DNA of 64,000 bases from Flavobacterium celericrescens (lineage in GTDB: Bacteria > Bacteroidota > Bacteroidia > Flavobacteriales > Flavobacteriaceae): NCBI RefSeq assembly GCF_011392075.1, contig NZ_JAAJBV010000003.1, forward strand, positions 124,001 to 188,000. Reading direction: 5' to 3'. The notes below the pieces were generated by a model. It was not told the origin of the DNA. It ran no database searches and saw only the letters and a list, made by a program, of their open reading frames with translations. Position numbers and translations under genes: made by a program. This document shows positions 41,518-50,805 of the stretch, one piece after another (the first letter of the stretch is position 1; each line of letters opens with the position of its first letter).

Positions 41518-43068
41518 TTAGTTAGATAATTGAACATCATCAAAATAATAAGTAGCGCCAGTTCCTGCATTTCCAAAATCAAAAAACACAACTAATCTTT
41601 GATAATTATTTGCATTAACAATTCCAGTGAAATCATACGTTAATTCTTCCCATCCATTTGCGACTGTTGTAGTAACATCTAATTCGGTGTTTATTGAAGA
41701 ATTTGCGAAATTTTCTAATTTCATTTTAACAACAATTCCTGCCTGTGGCGACCAAACTTTCATTTTTATTTTTTGCATTGTAGCAAAGTTGATTGGACTT
41801 GCTAATTCAATATATGAACCAGCCCAAACTTGAGCCCCATTTGTTTTAACTAATTGGCCAACTTTTGAACTTGTGTTAATACCTGAAGCATCGGGATTAT
41901 TCACAACAGATGCTACAGCTCCGCCAAAATCAGTAAATGTATAAGTAAGAGTTGATGATTGAAATGTTAATGGTAAAACAACAGTTTCTGCACCAGTTGT
42001 TAGTTCAATATCATCAAAATAATAATTTAATCCAGTTCCATTATTACCAAAATTGAAAAATAATACAATTCTTTGGTAATTATTTGCATTATTTACACCT
42101 GTAAAATCAAATACTAATTCTTCCCAACCATTGGCTATTGAATTTGTAACGTCAACTTCAGTATTAATATTTGGGTCTGCTAAATTTTCCAATTTCATTT
42201 TAACAACAATTCCTGACTGTGGAGACCATGCTTTAATTTTTATTTTTTGCATAGTTGAAAAATCAATTGGTGCGCCTAATTCAAAAAATGAACCTGCCCA
42301 AACCTCAGCACCATTATTTTTAGTCAATCTAGCAACATTAGCACTCCCATTTCCTGCGCTTATGTCTGGATTTGAAGCAACAACTGTATTCGCACCTCCA
42401 AAATTTGTGAAAGCATAATTCAATGTACTTGATTCAAAAGTTACTGGCAACAATACTGGATTTGATATAGTTATATTTTCCTGATATTGTGTGGTAGCGA
42501 CTCCACCACTTAATGCAACAACAGTTACGGTATAAGTTCCTACATTTGTATAGGTATGAGAAATAGTTTCTCCTTGCATAAAATCAACAGGAACTTGATT
42601 AGGATCTTCACCAAAATAAGCTTGAAAATATGTTTCTAAATCAGCAGTTGCTTGAACAGAAATAGACATATTATCACCTGGTACATGAGCTATTGTAACA
42701 TTTAAATTTGTTGGTGGTAAAAACGAAACCGTTAATTCTTGTGTCACTTCGGTTTTTTCTCCGTTAATAGCCATTCCTACAATTTTAACTTGATACACAC
42801 CTTCTGCATAAGTATGAATTACTGAACCTCCAGGATTAATGATTGCTGGATCAACAGTTCCATCTCCAAAATAAACTTCATATTGTGTAACTCCTTCTCC
42901 TCTTGGCAAAATAGTTACTTTACCAGAGTTATCTTGCTTGATTGTCATTAATGCCGATATATTTGTTGGGGCATTTACTCCATCAAGATTTACATTCTCA
43001 TCTTCGTTTGAACACCCTACAAAGAATGTTAGTACGAAAAGACTAATTATTAATTTAAAATTCTTCAT
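41518..43068 (-). CDS. Surface glycan-binding lipoprotein with duplicated C-terminal module
   Basis: 516 residues. Lipobox FFVGC (Cys ~19), two PKD/Ig-like domains (~30-115 and ~116-205, with SHTYTNVGTYTVTVVAL), then two copies of a ~150-residue beta-sandwich module (~210-360 and ~368-516). The copies share patterns such as GAEVWAGSFFELGAPIDFSTM / GAQVWAGSYIELASPINFA and GWEELVFDFTG / GWEELTYDFTG, ending YYFDDIEL / YYFDDVQL. This resembles carbohydrate-binding modules. Position after susD is that of a SusE/F-like glycan-binding protein. Confidence 0.82.
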   Translation of the reverse strand: MKNFKLIISLFVLTFFVGCSNEDENVNLDGVNAPTNISALMTIKQDNSGKVTILPRGEGVTQYEVYFGDGTVDPAIINPGGSVIHTYAEGVYQVKIVGMAINGEKTEVTQELTVSFLPPTNLNVTIAHVPGDNMSISVQATADLETYFQAYFGEDPNQVPVDFMQGETISHTYTNVGTYTVTVVALSGGVATTQYQENITISNPVLLPVTFESSTLNYAFTNFGGANTVVASNPDISAGNGSANVARLTKNNGAEVWAGSFFELGAPIDFSTMQKIKIKAWSPQSGIVVKMKLENLADPNINTEVDVTNSIANGWEELVFDFTGVNNANNYQRIVLFFNFGNNGTGLNYYFDDIELTTGAETVVLPLTFQSSTLTYTFTDFGGAVASVVNNPDASGINTSSKVGQLVKTNGAQVWAGSYIELASPINFATMQKIKMKVWSPQAGIVVKMKLENFANSSINTELDVTTTVANGWEELTYDFTGIVNANNYQRLVVFFDFGNAGTGATYYFDDVQLSN

Positions 43069-43079
43069 ATAGCTTTTTT

Positions 43080-44555
43080 TTAATAGTTAGGATTTTGTTG
43101 CCAATTTCCATTTGAAAATTGGATTTCTTCAATTGGAATAGGAAATATTTCATTTTTATTTGGAGTAAATCCAGTAATTGTGGTTGCCGCTCTATTAGTA
43201 CGAACTAAATCAAAGAATCGATGACCTTCTCCAACTAATTCTAATCTTCTTTCAGCTAAAATGAAATCAGTTAAAGCCGCTCCCGAGGCAGAAATATCAT
43301 GATTTGTATCTCCGAATGCTCTACGTCTAACTTGATTTAAATAAGTTCTAGCTTTTACATCATCAATACCTCCTCTATTATATGCTTCAGCTGCCATCAA
43401 TAATACATCTGCATAACGAATTGCTCTATAATTATTTGGATTGGTTAAGTTTTGGTCACCAATATTTGCGTCTCCTTGTCTTGGCAAATATTTTCTATTA
43501 AAAAACCCTGTGTGTTTATATCCTGTTCCATAAGAGGCTCCTGTTGATGAAGCCCATGTTACAATATTCAAAATAGCTACATCACGTCTGTTATCTCCCA
43601 CTTCAAAGGCATCATAAGCATCTTGTGTTGGTACATTGAAGCTATAACCAGAATCGAATAATGGCCCTGAATAGTTTCTAATTCCATTAAAACCTACAGC
43701 AACGTTCCCTTCACTACATTGTAAACAGCCAAAACCAGCACCTTCAGTATCTGTATACTGTACTTCAAAAACTGATTCTGAACCATTTTCTCCAGAATTT
43801 TCAAAAATTGAGTTGTAATTTGTTACTAATGAATAATTTGCATCAGTTATTAAATCCTCTAAAACATTTGAAGCATCAACAAATTTATCTTGATATAAAT
43901 ATGCTTTTCCTAATAGTGCTTGAGCAGCACCTTTGGTAGCTCTTCCTGTTTCAGGAGCAACTTCATTTAAATTCGCTATAGCATAAATTAAATCAGCCTC
44001 TATTGATGCATAAACATCTTCAACAGAAGAACGTGGGATAATTTTCTCGTCTCCTAATTTGAAACGAGCATCACCTTTCATAGGAATTGGACCAAACCAT
44101 TTAACTAATTCAAAATGATAATATGCTCTTAAAAATCTAGCTTCCGCAATAATTTGTTCTTTTCCTTCAAAATCAGTTTTATCTTTAAACTCTAAAATAT
44201 AATTTGCTCTGTTTACACCTGCAAACATCCAATTCCAAATATCTTTCAAATTACTGTTAACCGATGTATGTGTCATATCATCAATTTGTTGAAATCCAAT
44301 TACATCATTAGCACTTTCTCCTCCAGATAGAGTATTATCTGATGCTATCTCACCCAATAAAACATTGACATAACTTGACTGAAGCATATCATAAGCTGCA
44401 ATTAGCGCTTTGTAATAATCATCTTCTGAATTGAAATAATTTTCAGAATCAATTGAATAGACTGGTTCTCTATCAACAAAACTATCTGTACAAGCTACAA
44501 AAAGTGTTGTGAAAAGTAGCAATCCTAAACTTGTTTTTACTATATATTTTTTCAT
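43080..44555 (-). CDS. SusD/RagB family outer-membrane lipoprotein
   Basis: 491 residues. Lipobox LFVAC (Cys ~22). SusD features: YYKALIAAYDMLQ near the N terminus, RANYILEFKDK, AEARFLRAYYHFELVKWFGPIPM, TKGAAQALLGKAYLYQDKFVDA (tetratricopeptide-like part), and the C-terminal RYADVLLMAAEAYNRGG, LNQVRRRAFGD, ERRLELVGEGHRFFDLVRT. It forms the lid over the SusC transporter and captures oligosaccharides. It follows susC by 11 bp. Confidence 0.96.
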   Translation of the reverse strand: MKKYIVKTSLGLLLFTTLFVACTDSFVDREPVYSIDSENYFNSEDDYYKALIAAYDMLQSSYVNVLLGEIASDNTLSGGESANDVIGFQQIDDMTHTSVNSNLKDIWNWMFAGVNRANYILEFKDKTDFEGKEQIIAEARFLRAYYHFELVKWFGPIPMKGDARFKLGDEKIIPRSSVEDVYASIEADLIYAIANLNEVAPETGRATKGAAQALLGKAYLYQDKFVDASNVLEDLITDANYSLVTNYNSIFENSGENGSESVFEVQYTDTEGAGFGCLQCSEGNVAVGFNGIRNYSGPLFDSGYSFNVPTQDAYDAFEVGDNRRDVAILNIVTWASSTGASYGTGYKHTGFFNRKYLPRQGDANIGDQNLTNPNNYRAIRYADVLLMAAEAYNRGGIDDVKARTYLNQVRRRAFGDTNHDISASGAALTDFILAERRLELVGEGHRFFDLVRTNRAATTITGFTPNKNEIFPIPIEEIQFSNGNWQQNPNY

Positions 44556-44566
44556 AATTTCTTTAT

Positions 44567-47500
44567 TTAGAAGTTAGCATTAATACCTAAAATAAATGTT
44601 CTAGGTGTTGGATAAAATCCATAATCAATTCCTCCTCCAATAGGAGAACCATTAGTTGCCGCTGGATCAAAACCTCTATATTTTGTAAATGTATATACAT
44701 TATTAACGCTAGTATATAAACGTAATTTAGTTAATCCAACTTTATTGATTAAGTTATCTGAAAAACTGTAACCTAATTGAATATTTTGAATTCTTAAAAA
44801 CGATGCGTCTTCAACAAAATAATCTGATAAAACATTATTGTTAGTAGCTGCTGTGGTAACTCTTGGAACCGAATTACTTGTTCCTTCTCCAGTCCATCTA
44901 TCTAAAACATAGTTTAACCTATTTACATCAGAAAGCGTTCTTTCATAATTACGAATCATATCATTTCCTAATGATGCATAAGAATATGATGTTAAATCTA
45001 GATTTTTATAATTGAATGTAAAGTTAAAACCCATTGTAACATTAGCAATTGGATCGCCAATATTAGTTCTATCATTTTGATTGATTACACCATCATTATT
45101 TAAATCTTTATAACGAATATCTCCAGGTGAAGTTGCCGCTCCTAAAGCTGCTTGTGATGGATGTGCATCTATTTCAGCTTGATTTTGAAAAATACCATCC
45201 GTTTGATATCCATAAAAATACCCCATTGGTTGACCTGCTTCCATTCTTACAGGATATAATTGGCCAACACCAAATGAACCTCCTTCTAAATAACCTGTAC
45301 TATTATTTACTTCTAATACTTCATTATCAATAGTTGTTACGTTATAACCAACTTTAAATTTCATACTTTCAGAAATCTTGTCTTCGTAATTAATTGCAAA
45401 TTCTAATCCTCTGTTTCTAACGGCTCCAGCATTAATTGTTGGAGAACCTGAACCTGGAGCATAAACACCAGTAATGCCTGAAACAGGAATATTTCCAATT
45501 AATAAATTATCTCTGGTTTCAGAAAAATAATCTGATGTGATTGACACTTTTTCATCAAACATTTTCAAATCAACACCAATATCAAATTTTTTAGCTTCCT
45601 CCCATTGTAATTTTGGATTAGGTAAAACTCCAACCGCTGTACCATTAACAACACTTCCATTGATAACATATGTAGCTTCACCACTTAGAGAACCTACATA
45701 TCCATTATTTCTAATTTGATCATTACCTAAAACTCCATAACTAGCTCTTAATTTCAAAAAGTTCAATGCTTTTGTTTGTTTAAAGAAATTTTCATCTGAA
45801 ACTACCCAACCAGCAGTAAATGATGGAAAAATTGCGACTCTATTTTCTGGACCAAATTTGGTTGATAAATCTCTTCTCAGCGCTCCTGTTAATAAGTATT
45901 TTCCATTAAAAGCATATTCAAAAAAACCAAAAAAGGATAATCTTCTTTCATCATAAGCATACGAATAAGTATCTCTTACTCCATCACCACCAGTACCAGT
46001 TGCTAAACTTAAATCTGCGTATTCCCATGAATTATTTGGAACATCATAACCTGTTCCAAATAAACCTGAACCATATTCTTTATAAACTGTAGTTCCTACT
46101 GTAGCTTTAATTTTGTGATTTTCACCAAATGTGTTATTATATTCTGCAAAAAAATCAAAAGTGTAACTATTATCATTAATCTTATTTTGAGAAACGCTAC
46201 TTCTAGTTACGTCAAATACTTTTCCTCCATAAGAAACTTCTTTTGCGAAAGATTTACCATCACTATTACTAGTATTAAAACCCATCCTACCTGTCAATTT
46301 TAAATGATTAATTAAATCATAATCAAATCGTACACTTCCATTTAATTTTTTTAATTTATAATCATTAAATGTATTATCTAATTGTGCTAATGGATTAATA
46401 ATTTCTATGCCGTAACCTGGTGTACTTGGAACTAAAGTATAATTACCATTTGTATCATATACAGAAAGTGTTGATGGTGTATTAATTGCATTGAATAATA
46501 CAGAACCCAACCCACTATCATTAAATGAATCTCTGTCTAAGTATGTATAAATTAAATTAGTTTGAAATTTAATTTTTTCAGACAAATCTGCATTTAAAGA
46601 CAAACGAGCTGTATTTCGTTTAAAATCTGATTTACCTTTACCAATAATACCTTGTTGATATAAATCTGAAGCACTAAAAGAATAAGCCATTTTATCAGAA
46701 CCACCTGAAAAACTAAATTCATTACTTATCATTGGTGCTTTATTAAAAATTTGATTTTGCCAATCGGTACCAGTTCCTAAACCACTAACATTTGGGTAAG
46801 GCAAAGATTGTCCTCCATTTGCATAACTTTCATTAAGTAATAGTGCATATTCTGTTGCATTCAATAGGTTTAATTTTTTTGATGTTTCTTGAAAACCCGT
46901 ATAACCAGAATACGAAACCTTAGTTTTAGTATTTCTTTTTCCTGATTTTGTAGTTACTACAACAACACCATTTGCTCCTAAAGTTCCATAAATTGCAGCT
47001 TGAGCGTCTTTTAAAACAGTTATTGATTCAATATCATCTGGATTTAAAATACTTAAATCTCCTTGATAACCGTCAATAATAACATAAGGACCTGTTGAAC
47101 CATTTGTTGCAACTCCTCTAATCTTAATGTCCAATCCTGCTCCTGGAGCTCCTGATTGTTGTGTCACAACTACTCCTGACACAGTACCTTGAAGAGCTTG
47201 TTCTACTTTAATTGGCTTTAAATCATCAATTGTCTTACCTGTAATAACAGTTACTGCACCCGTAACATCTCTCTTTTTTTGGCTTGAATAACCCAAAACA
47301 ACAATTTCATTTAATGCTTGAGCAGTTTCAACTAATTTAACCGTAATTGATTCTGATTTTGACACCTTATACTCAAAATCTTTATACCCTAAGTAAGTAA
47401 ACACTATGGTTGAACCAACTGGTACACCAGTAATTTTAAAATTCCCATCGATATCCGTAGAAATACCCGTTTGAGAATTTTTAATAAAAATGTTTGTTCC

Positions 47501-47614
47501 TACGAGTACTTCACCCGTACTGGAATCTAATACAGTTCCTGTTACATCAACAGTTTGCGATAAACCAATTGACGTAAACAGCAAGAATGCAAATAATAAA
47601 AATTTAGATCTCAT
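44567..47614 (-). CDS. SusC/RagA family TonB-dependent transporter
   Basis: 1015 residues. Signal peptide ends near IGLSQ (residue 20). A carboxypeptidase-D-like regulatory domain (~22-95, VTGTVLDSSTGEVLVGTNIFIK) and the SusC-type plug (IVVLGYSSQKKRDVTGAV, IRGVATNGSTGPYVIIDGY, SITVLKDAQAAIYGTLGANGVVVVTTK) are followed by a long 22-strand barrel. Imports glycan oligosaccharides across the outer membrane with TonB energy, in complex with SusD. First structural gene of the locus. Confidence 0.97.
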   Translation of the reverse strand: MRSKFLLFAFLLFTSIGLSQTVDVTGTVLDSSTGEVLVGTNIFIKNSQTGISTDIDGNFKITGVPVGSTIVFTYLGYKDFEYKVSKSESITVKLVETAQALNEIVVLGYSSQKKRDVTGAVTVITGKTIDDLKPIKVEQALQGTVSGVVVTQQSGAPGAGLDIKIRGVATNGSTGPYVIIDGYQGDLSILNPDDIESITVLKDAQAAIYGTLGANGVVVVTTKSGKRNTKTKVSYSGYTGFQETSKKLNLLNATEYALLLNESYANGGQSLPYPNVSGLGTGTDWQNQIFNKAPMISNEFSFSGGSDKMAYSFSASDLYQQGIIGKGKSDFKRNTARLSLNADLSEKIKFQTNLIYTYLDRDSFNDSGLGSVLFNAINTPSTLSVYDTNGNYTLVPSTPGYGIEIINPLAQLDNTFNDYKLKKLNGSVRFDYDLINHLKLTGRMGFNTSNSDGKSFAKEVSYGGKVFDVTRSSVSQNKINDNSYTFDFFAEYNNTFGENHKIKATVGTTVYKEYGSGLFGTGYDVPNNSWEYADLSLATGTGGDGVRDTYSYAYDERRLSFFGFFEYAFNGKYLLTGALRRDLSTKFGPENRVAIFPSFTAGWVVSDENFFKQTKALNFLKLRASYGVLGNDQIRNNGYVGSLSGEATYVINGSVVNGTAVGVLPNPKLQWEEAKKFDIGVDLKMFDEKVSITSDYFSETRDNLLIGNIPVSGITGVYAPGSGSPTINAGAVRNRGLEFAINYEDKISESMKFKVGYNVTTIDNEVLEVNNSTGYLEGGSFGVGQLYPVRMEAGQPMGYFYGYQTDGIFQNQAEIDAHPSQAALGAATSPGDIRYKDLNNDGVINQNDRTNIGDPIANVTMGFNFTFNYKNLDLTSYSYASLGNDMIRNYERTLSDVNRLNYVLDRWTGEGTSNSVPRVTTAATNNNVLSDYFVEDASFLRIQNIQLGYSFSDNLINKVGLTKLRLYTSVNNVYTFTKYRGFDPAATNGSPIGGGIDYGFYPTPRTFILGINANF

Positions 47615-47700
47615 AATTTGTTAGGTTTTTGATACGTATAAAATTATATACAACATTTAATAATTTTTCAAAATCAACCTCTACAAAAAACATACATCAT

Positions 47701-47748
47701 AAAAAAAACACTAATAATTTTATAATTCAATAAAACTAATTAGTGTTT
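47701..47748 (-). terminator. Terminator between the regulator and susC
   Basis: AAACACTAAT (47706-47715) pairs with ATTAGTGTTT (47739-47748); an inner stem TTTTAT/ATAAAA lies in the loop. On the minus strand the hairpin is followed by a T8 run. It separates the regulator gene from the susC operon. Confidence 0.75.
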
Positions 47749-47854
47749 ATGAGGTGATTTTAAAGATGTCAAAAAAATATTTTTTTATACAAAATTAATT
47801 TCGAAAACGTTGTTGTTGAGGTTTTGTATAGGTAATTTTATGTTTTTATTGTGA

Positions 47855-50668
47855 TTAAAATGCTAAAATATACTCAACTAAACCCTGTTCATGTGATAAA
47901 TCCATTTTTTTACGCAAACGATACCTTTTTATTTCAACACTTCTCACAGAAATATTTAGCAAAGGGGCAATTTCTTTAGAAGATAAATTTAATCGCAAAT
48001 AAGCACACAATCTTAAATCATTAGGTGTTAATGATGAGTGGGCTTGCTTAACTTTCTTTAAAAAATCGTTATCTGCATTATCAAATGCCTCTTTAAATAC
48101 ATTCCAAGTATCTTCTTCTGAAATATTTTTATTAATAGTAGTTATTACAGATTTGATACTTTTATTGGTATCTTCTGATGTTTTCTTCAAGTCTTCTTTA
48201 ATTAGTGATAGCAACTCATTCTTTTTAATCAAACTCATAGTTGAAACAGCTAATTCTTTATTTTTATTATCAACATCATTAGATAATTGCTCATTTTTAA
48301 GTTTCATCAATTGTTGTTCACTCTCTAAAGCAGCAATTTCTAATAATAAGTTATTCTCTTCTATTAACTTTTGTTCTTTATTTTTATAATATCTTTTATA
48401 GGTTTTGTGTATATATATCGCTAATAAAACTCCTAAAACACAATATAAAATCAGAGCCAAGTTTGTAGCATACCATGGTTTTAAAATTTCAAAACTATAA
48501 ATTGCAATGTTTTCAGGTTTAGAATTTGCGATTTTTGCTCTCACCTTAAAAACATATTTTCCAGGTGGTAAATTTTTAAAATTCGCAGACGTTTTTGCCG
48601 ACCACTCAGTCCATTCCTCTTGTAATCCTTCTAATATGTATTGGTATTCAGCATTTATATATTTATTGTATTCTGGAACAGTATAATTAATTATAATATT
48701 ATTTTCATCATATTTAAATTCTCCAGATTCTTTAACCGAACAATTAATTAACTTTTCATCTAATTTATTTATAGTAATGTTAGCAATTGAAACACTATAA
48801 TTTTTAAAACTTAAATCGTTGATATTAATTGTATAATATCCATCTGTAGTTCCTATTAAATAAATCGAATTAGTTAATTGAGTAATATTTTCATATCCCA
48901 ACATAGAATTAGTTAGTGAAGCTGGAATTGGTATTGTATTTTGTTTAAGCTGATTACTCAATTTACTCAAAGTAAAATAATGAATGTAATTTTTTGAAAA
49001 CAACCACAACTTATTAGATTTATCTACAATCATCTTACCCGATGTAAATTCATCATTTTGAAAAACTGTGCTTAAAATAGTGTCTTTGCTAAATTTTTTA
49101 GAACTATTATCTAACTTGAAAATTCCGTCTTTATTAGCATAAAAAATAGAATTATTATACTTCTTTAGACAAGCATTCTTTCCTTTCTTTGGATTGTTAT
49201 AAGCAAAAAAATCTGATGCTTTAGTAAAGTCGTTATTAAGCTTAAATCGAAAAACACCTTTATATTCATGACTTACATAAACCTCATTAGAATTTGTAAT
49301 TTCAAAATACTTTGACGAATAATCAAATCCTGAAATTTTATTTCTAAAACGCCACTGATTATTAACTTTCTGTAAAACAGAAATCCCATAATAATTTCCT
49401 TGTAATAACAAATCTTTTCTTCCCAATATCTTTTCAAATTTCCACGTACCAGAAGCGGAAAAAATTGGTTGTGCATTATCTGAATCAATAATAAAAGTGC
49501 CTGAATCATGCCCACAAAACAAAGTGCCATCATTCTCAAATATTGACCAAACTTGTCCTTTTGTTCCTTTAACAAATTGAAAAGATTCTTCTGAATTAAA
49601 ACTTTTAAAAAATAACCCTTGATTAGTACCTATATATAATTTGTTTTTATACAAAAGTGAAGTATATACTGTACCTAATATTCCTGTATCATCAGAATAA
49701 CTTCTGACTGGTGATTGTAAATTGATACAATTAATTCCATTATCTAATCCTATCCACAAATTTTTATCAATATCTTCAAATAATGACAACGCTGTATTAT
49801 TACTTAAACCTTTATTCTGTGTAATATGATACTTTAATTTACCATCTGCAGAAAGAATAAAAATACCATTAGAAACTGTTCCAATAGCAAAACCCTTATC
49901 TGATAATTGTTGACAACTATACACACTACTAGATGCAATTTGTGCGTCAACTTCAGTTATAAATGAAGAAAAAACACCATTGATGTACTTAAAAAAACCA
50001 TTGGATTGTGTTTGCAATAACAAACCATCTTCATTTGAAAATAATTCTACTATTTTGTTACTTAAAACAACTGAACTATTTGAAATCAATTTACTTTTGC
50101 CGTTTTCAACCTCATACAAACCTTCGTTTGCTACTTGGAAGTATATAGAATTATTAGTCTGAAAGGCTTTTAAAATATTATTTTTCGGAGTAATTATAGT
50201 AAAATTACTTGTTTTGGAATCATATATATAAATTTGATTTAATGATTGAAAAATTACCCATTGCTCATAATTTAATATATTCCAGAATTGTTCATCATCA
50301 ATAATTTTGTTTTTTATTTTATTACTTAATGAATAATATTTTAAGCGATTATTTGCTTCACGGGTCCAATATCCAAATTCCATATAACAACCCGTAAAAA
50401 TTTTATCACCAACAACTTTTACTGAACGTATAATCGTTTCGTTAGGTGAAGGATATAAATTCCAATTAGAACCATTAAATTCTAATAGTCCTTCATTATT
50501 AGCAAACAATAAAAATTGATTATTATCTTGAGAAATCATCCAATTCTGATTTCCGGCACCATAAACACTTGAAGGATATTTTACAATAGGCGGCAACTCT
50601 TGAGCAATAATAAAAGAGCTAAGAAAAACAAACAATATGGAAAGTAGATTTTTAACCGAAAAATTCAT
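47855..50668 (-). CDS. Membrane-spanning propeller sensor with LuxR-type HTH (PUL regulator)
   Basis: 937 residues from the ATG at 50668, where the signal peptide MNFSVKNLLSILFVFLSSF begins. The periplasmic part (~20-690) is a two-component-regulator-type beta-propeller; a Y_Y_Y domain follows (YQYILEGLQEEWTEWSAKTSANFKNLPPGKYVFKVRA). A single membrane helix (~750-772), a coiled coil rich in Glu/Leu/Lys, and a C-terminal LuxR-like helix-turn-helix (LTPNDLRLCAYLRLNLSSKEIAPLLNISVRSVEIKRYRLRKK, written here in parts: LNLSSKEIAPLLNISVRSVE) end it. No histidine kinase or receiver is present. It probably senses a glucan product and activates the adjacent susC operon. Confidence 0.85.
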   Translation of the reverse strand: MNFSVKNLLSILFVFLSSFIIAQELPPIVKYPSSVYGAGNQNWMISQDNNQFLLFANNEGLLEFNGSNWNLYPSPNETIIRSVKVVGDKIFTGCYMEFGYWTREANNRLKYYSLSNKIKNKIIDDEQFWNILNYEQWVIFQSLNQIYIYDSKTSNFTIITPKNNILKAFQTNNSIYFQVANEGLYEVENGKSKLISNSSVVLSNKIVELFSNEDGLLLQTQSNGFFKYINGVFSSFITEVDAQIASSSVYSCQQLSDKGFAIGTVSNGIFILSADGKLKYHITQNKGLSNNTALSLFEDIDKNLWIGLDNGINCINLQSPVRSYSDDTGILGTVYTSLLYKNKLYIGTNQGLFFKSFNSEESFQFVKGTKGQVWSIFENDGTLFCGHDSGTFIIDSDNAQPIFSASGTWKFEKILGRKDLLLQGNYYGISVLQKVNNQWRFRNKISGFDYSSKYFEITNSNEVYVSHEYKGVFRFKLNNDFTKASDFFAYNNPKKGKNACLKKYNNSIFYANKDGIFKLDNSSKKFSKDTILSTVFQNDEFTSGKMIVDKSNKLWLFSKNYIHYFTLSKLSNQLKQNTIPIPASLTNSMLGYENITQLTNSIYLIGTTDGYYTININDLSFKNYSVSIANITINKLDEKLINCSVKESGEFKYDENNIIINYTVPEYNKYINAEYQYILEGLQEEWTEWSAKTSANFKNLPPGKYVFKVRAKIANSKPENIAIYSFEILKPWYATNLALILYCVLGVLLAIYIHKTYKRYYKNKEQKLIEENNLLLEIAALESEQQLMKLKNEQLSNDVDNKNKELAVSTMSLIKKNELLSLIKEDLKKTSEDTNKSIKSVITTINKNISEEDTWNVFKEAFDNADNDFLKKVKQAHSSLTPNDLRLCAYLRLNLSSKEIAPLLNISVRSVEIKRYRLRKKMDLSHEQGLVEYILAF

Positions 50669-50777
50669 AAGATTTTGAATGTTTAGAATGTAAAAATATC
50701 GTTTCAATTTCAATTCTTCAAATTAATCCTCATAAAATGTATTTTCAAATTGAGTTTATTGTATTTTGATAAATGAC

Positions 50778-50785
50778 TATATTTG
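50778..50785 (+). promoter_or_regulatory. -7 element TATATTTG of uvrA
   Basis: Exact TAnnTTTG match. It lies downstream of an in-frame ATG at 50773, which therefore cannot be the start, and 20 bp before the ATG at 50806. Confidence 0.6.
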
Positions 50786-50805
50786 CATTTCTATTAAAAA
50801 CAACA

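Noticed and set aside
47701..47748. Riboswitch upstream of susC
   Set aside because: The hairpin is followed by a T-run on the strand of the regulator gene and reads as its terminator.
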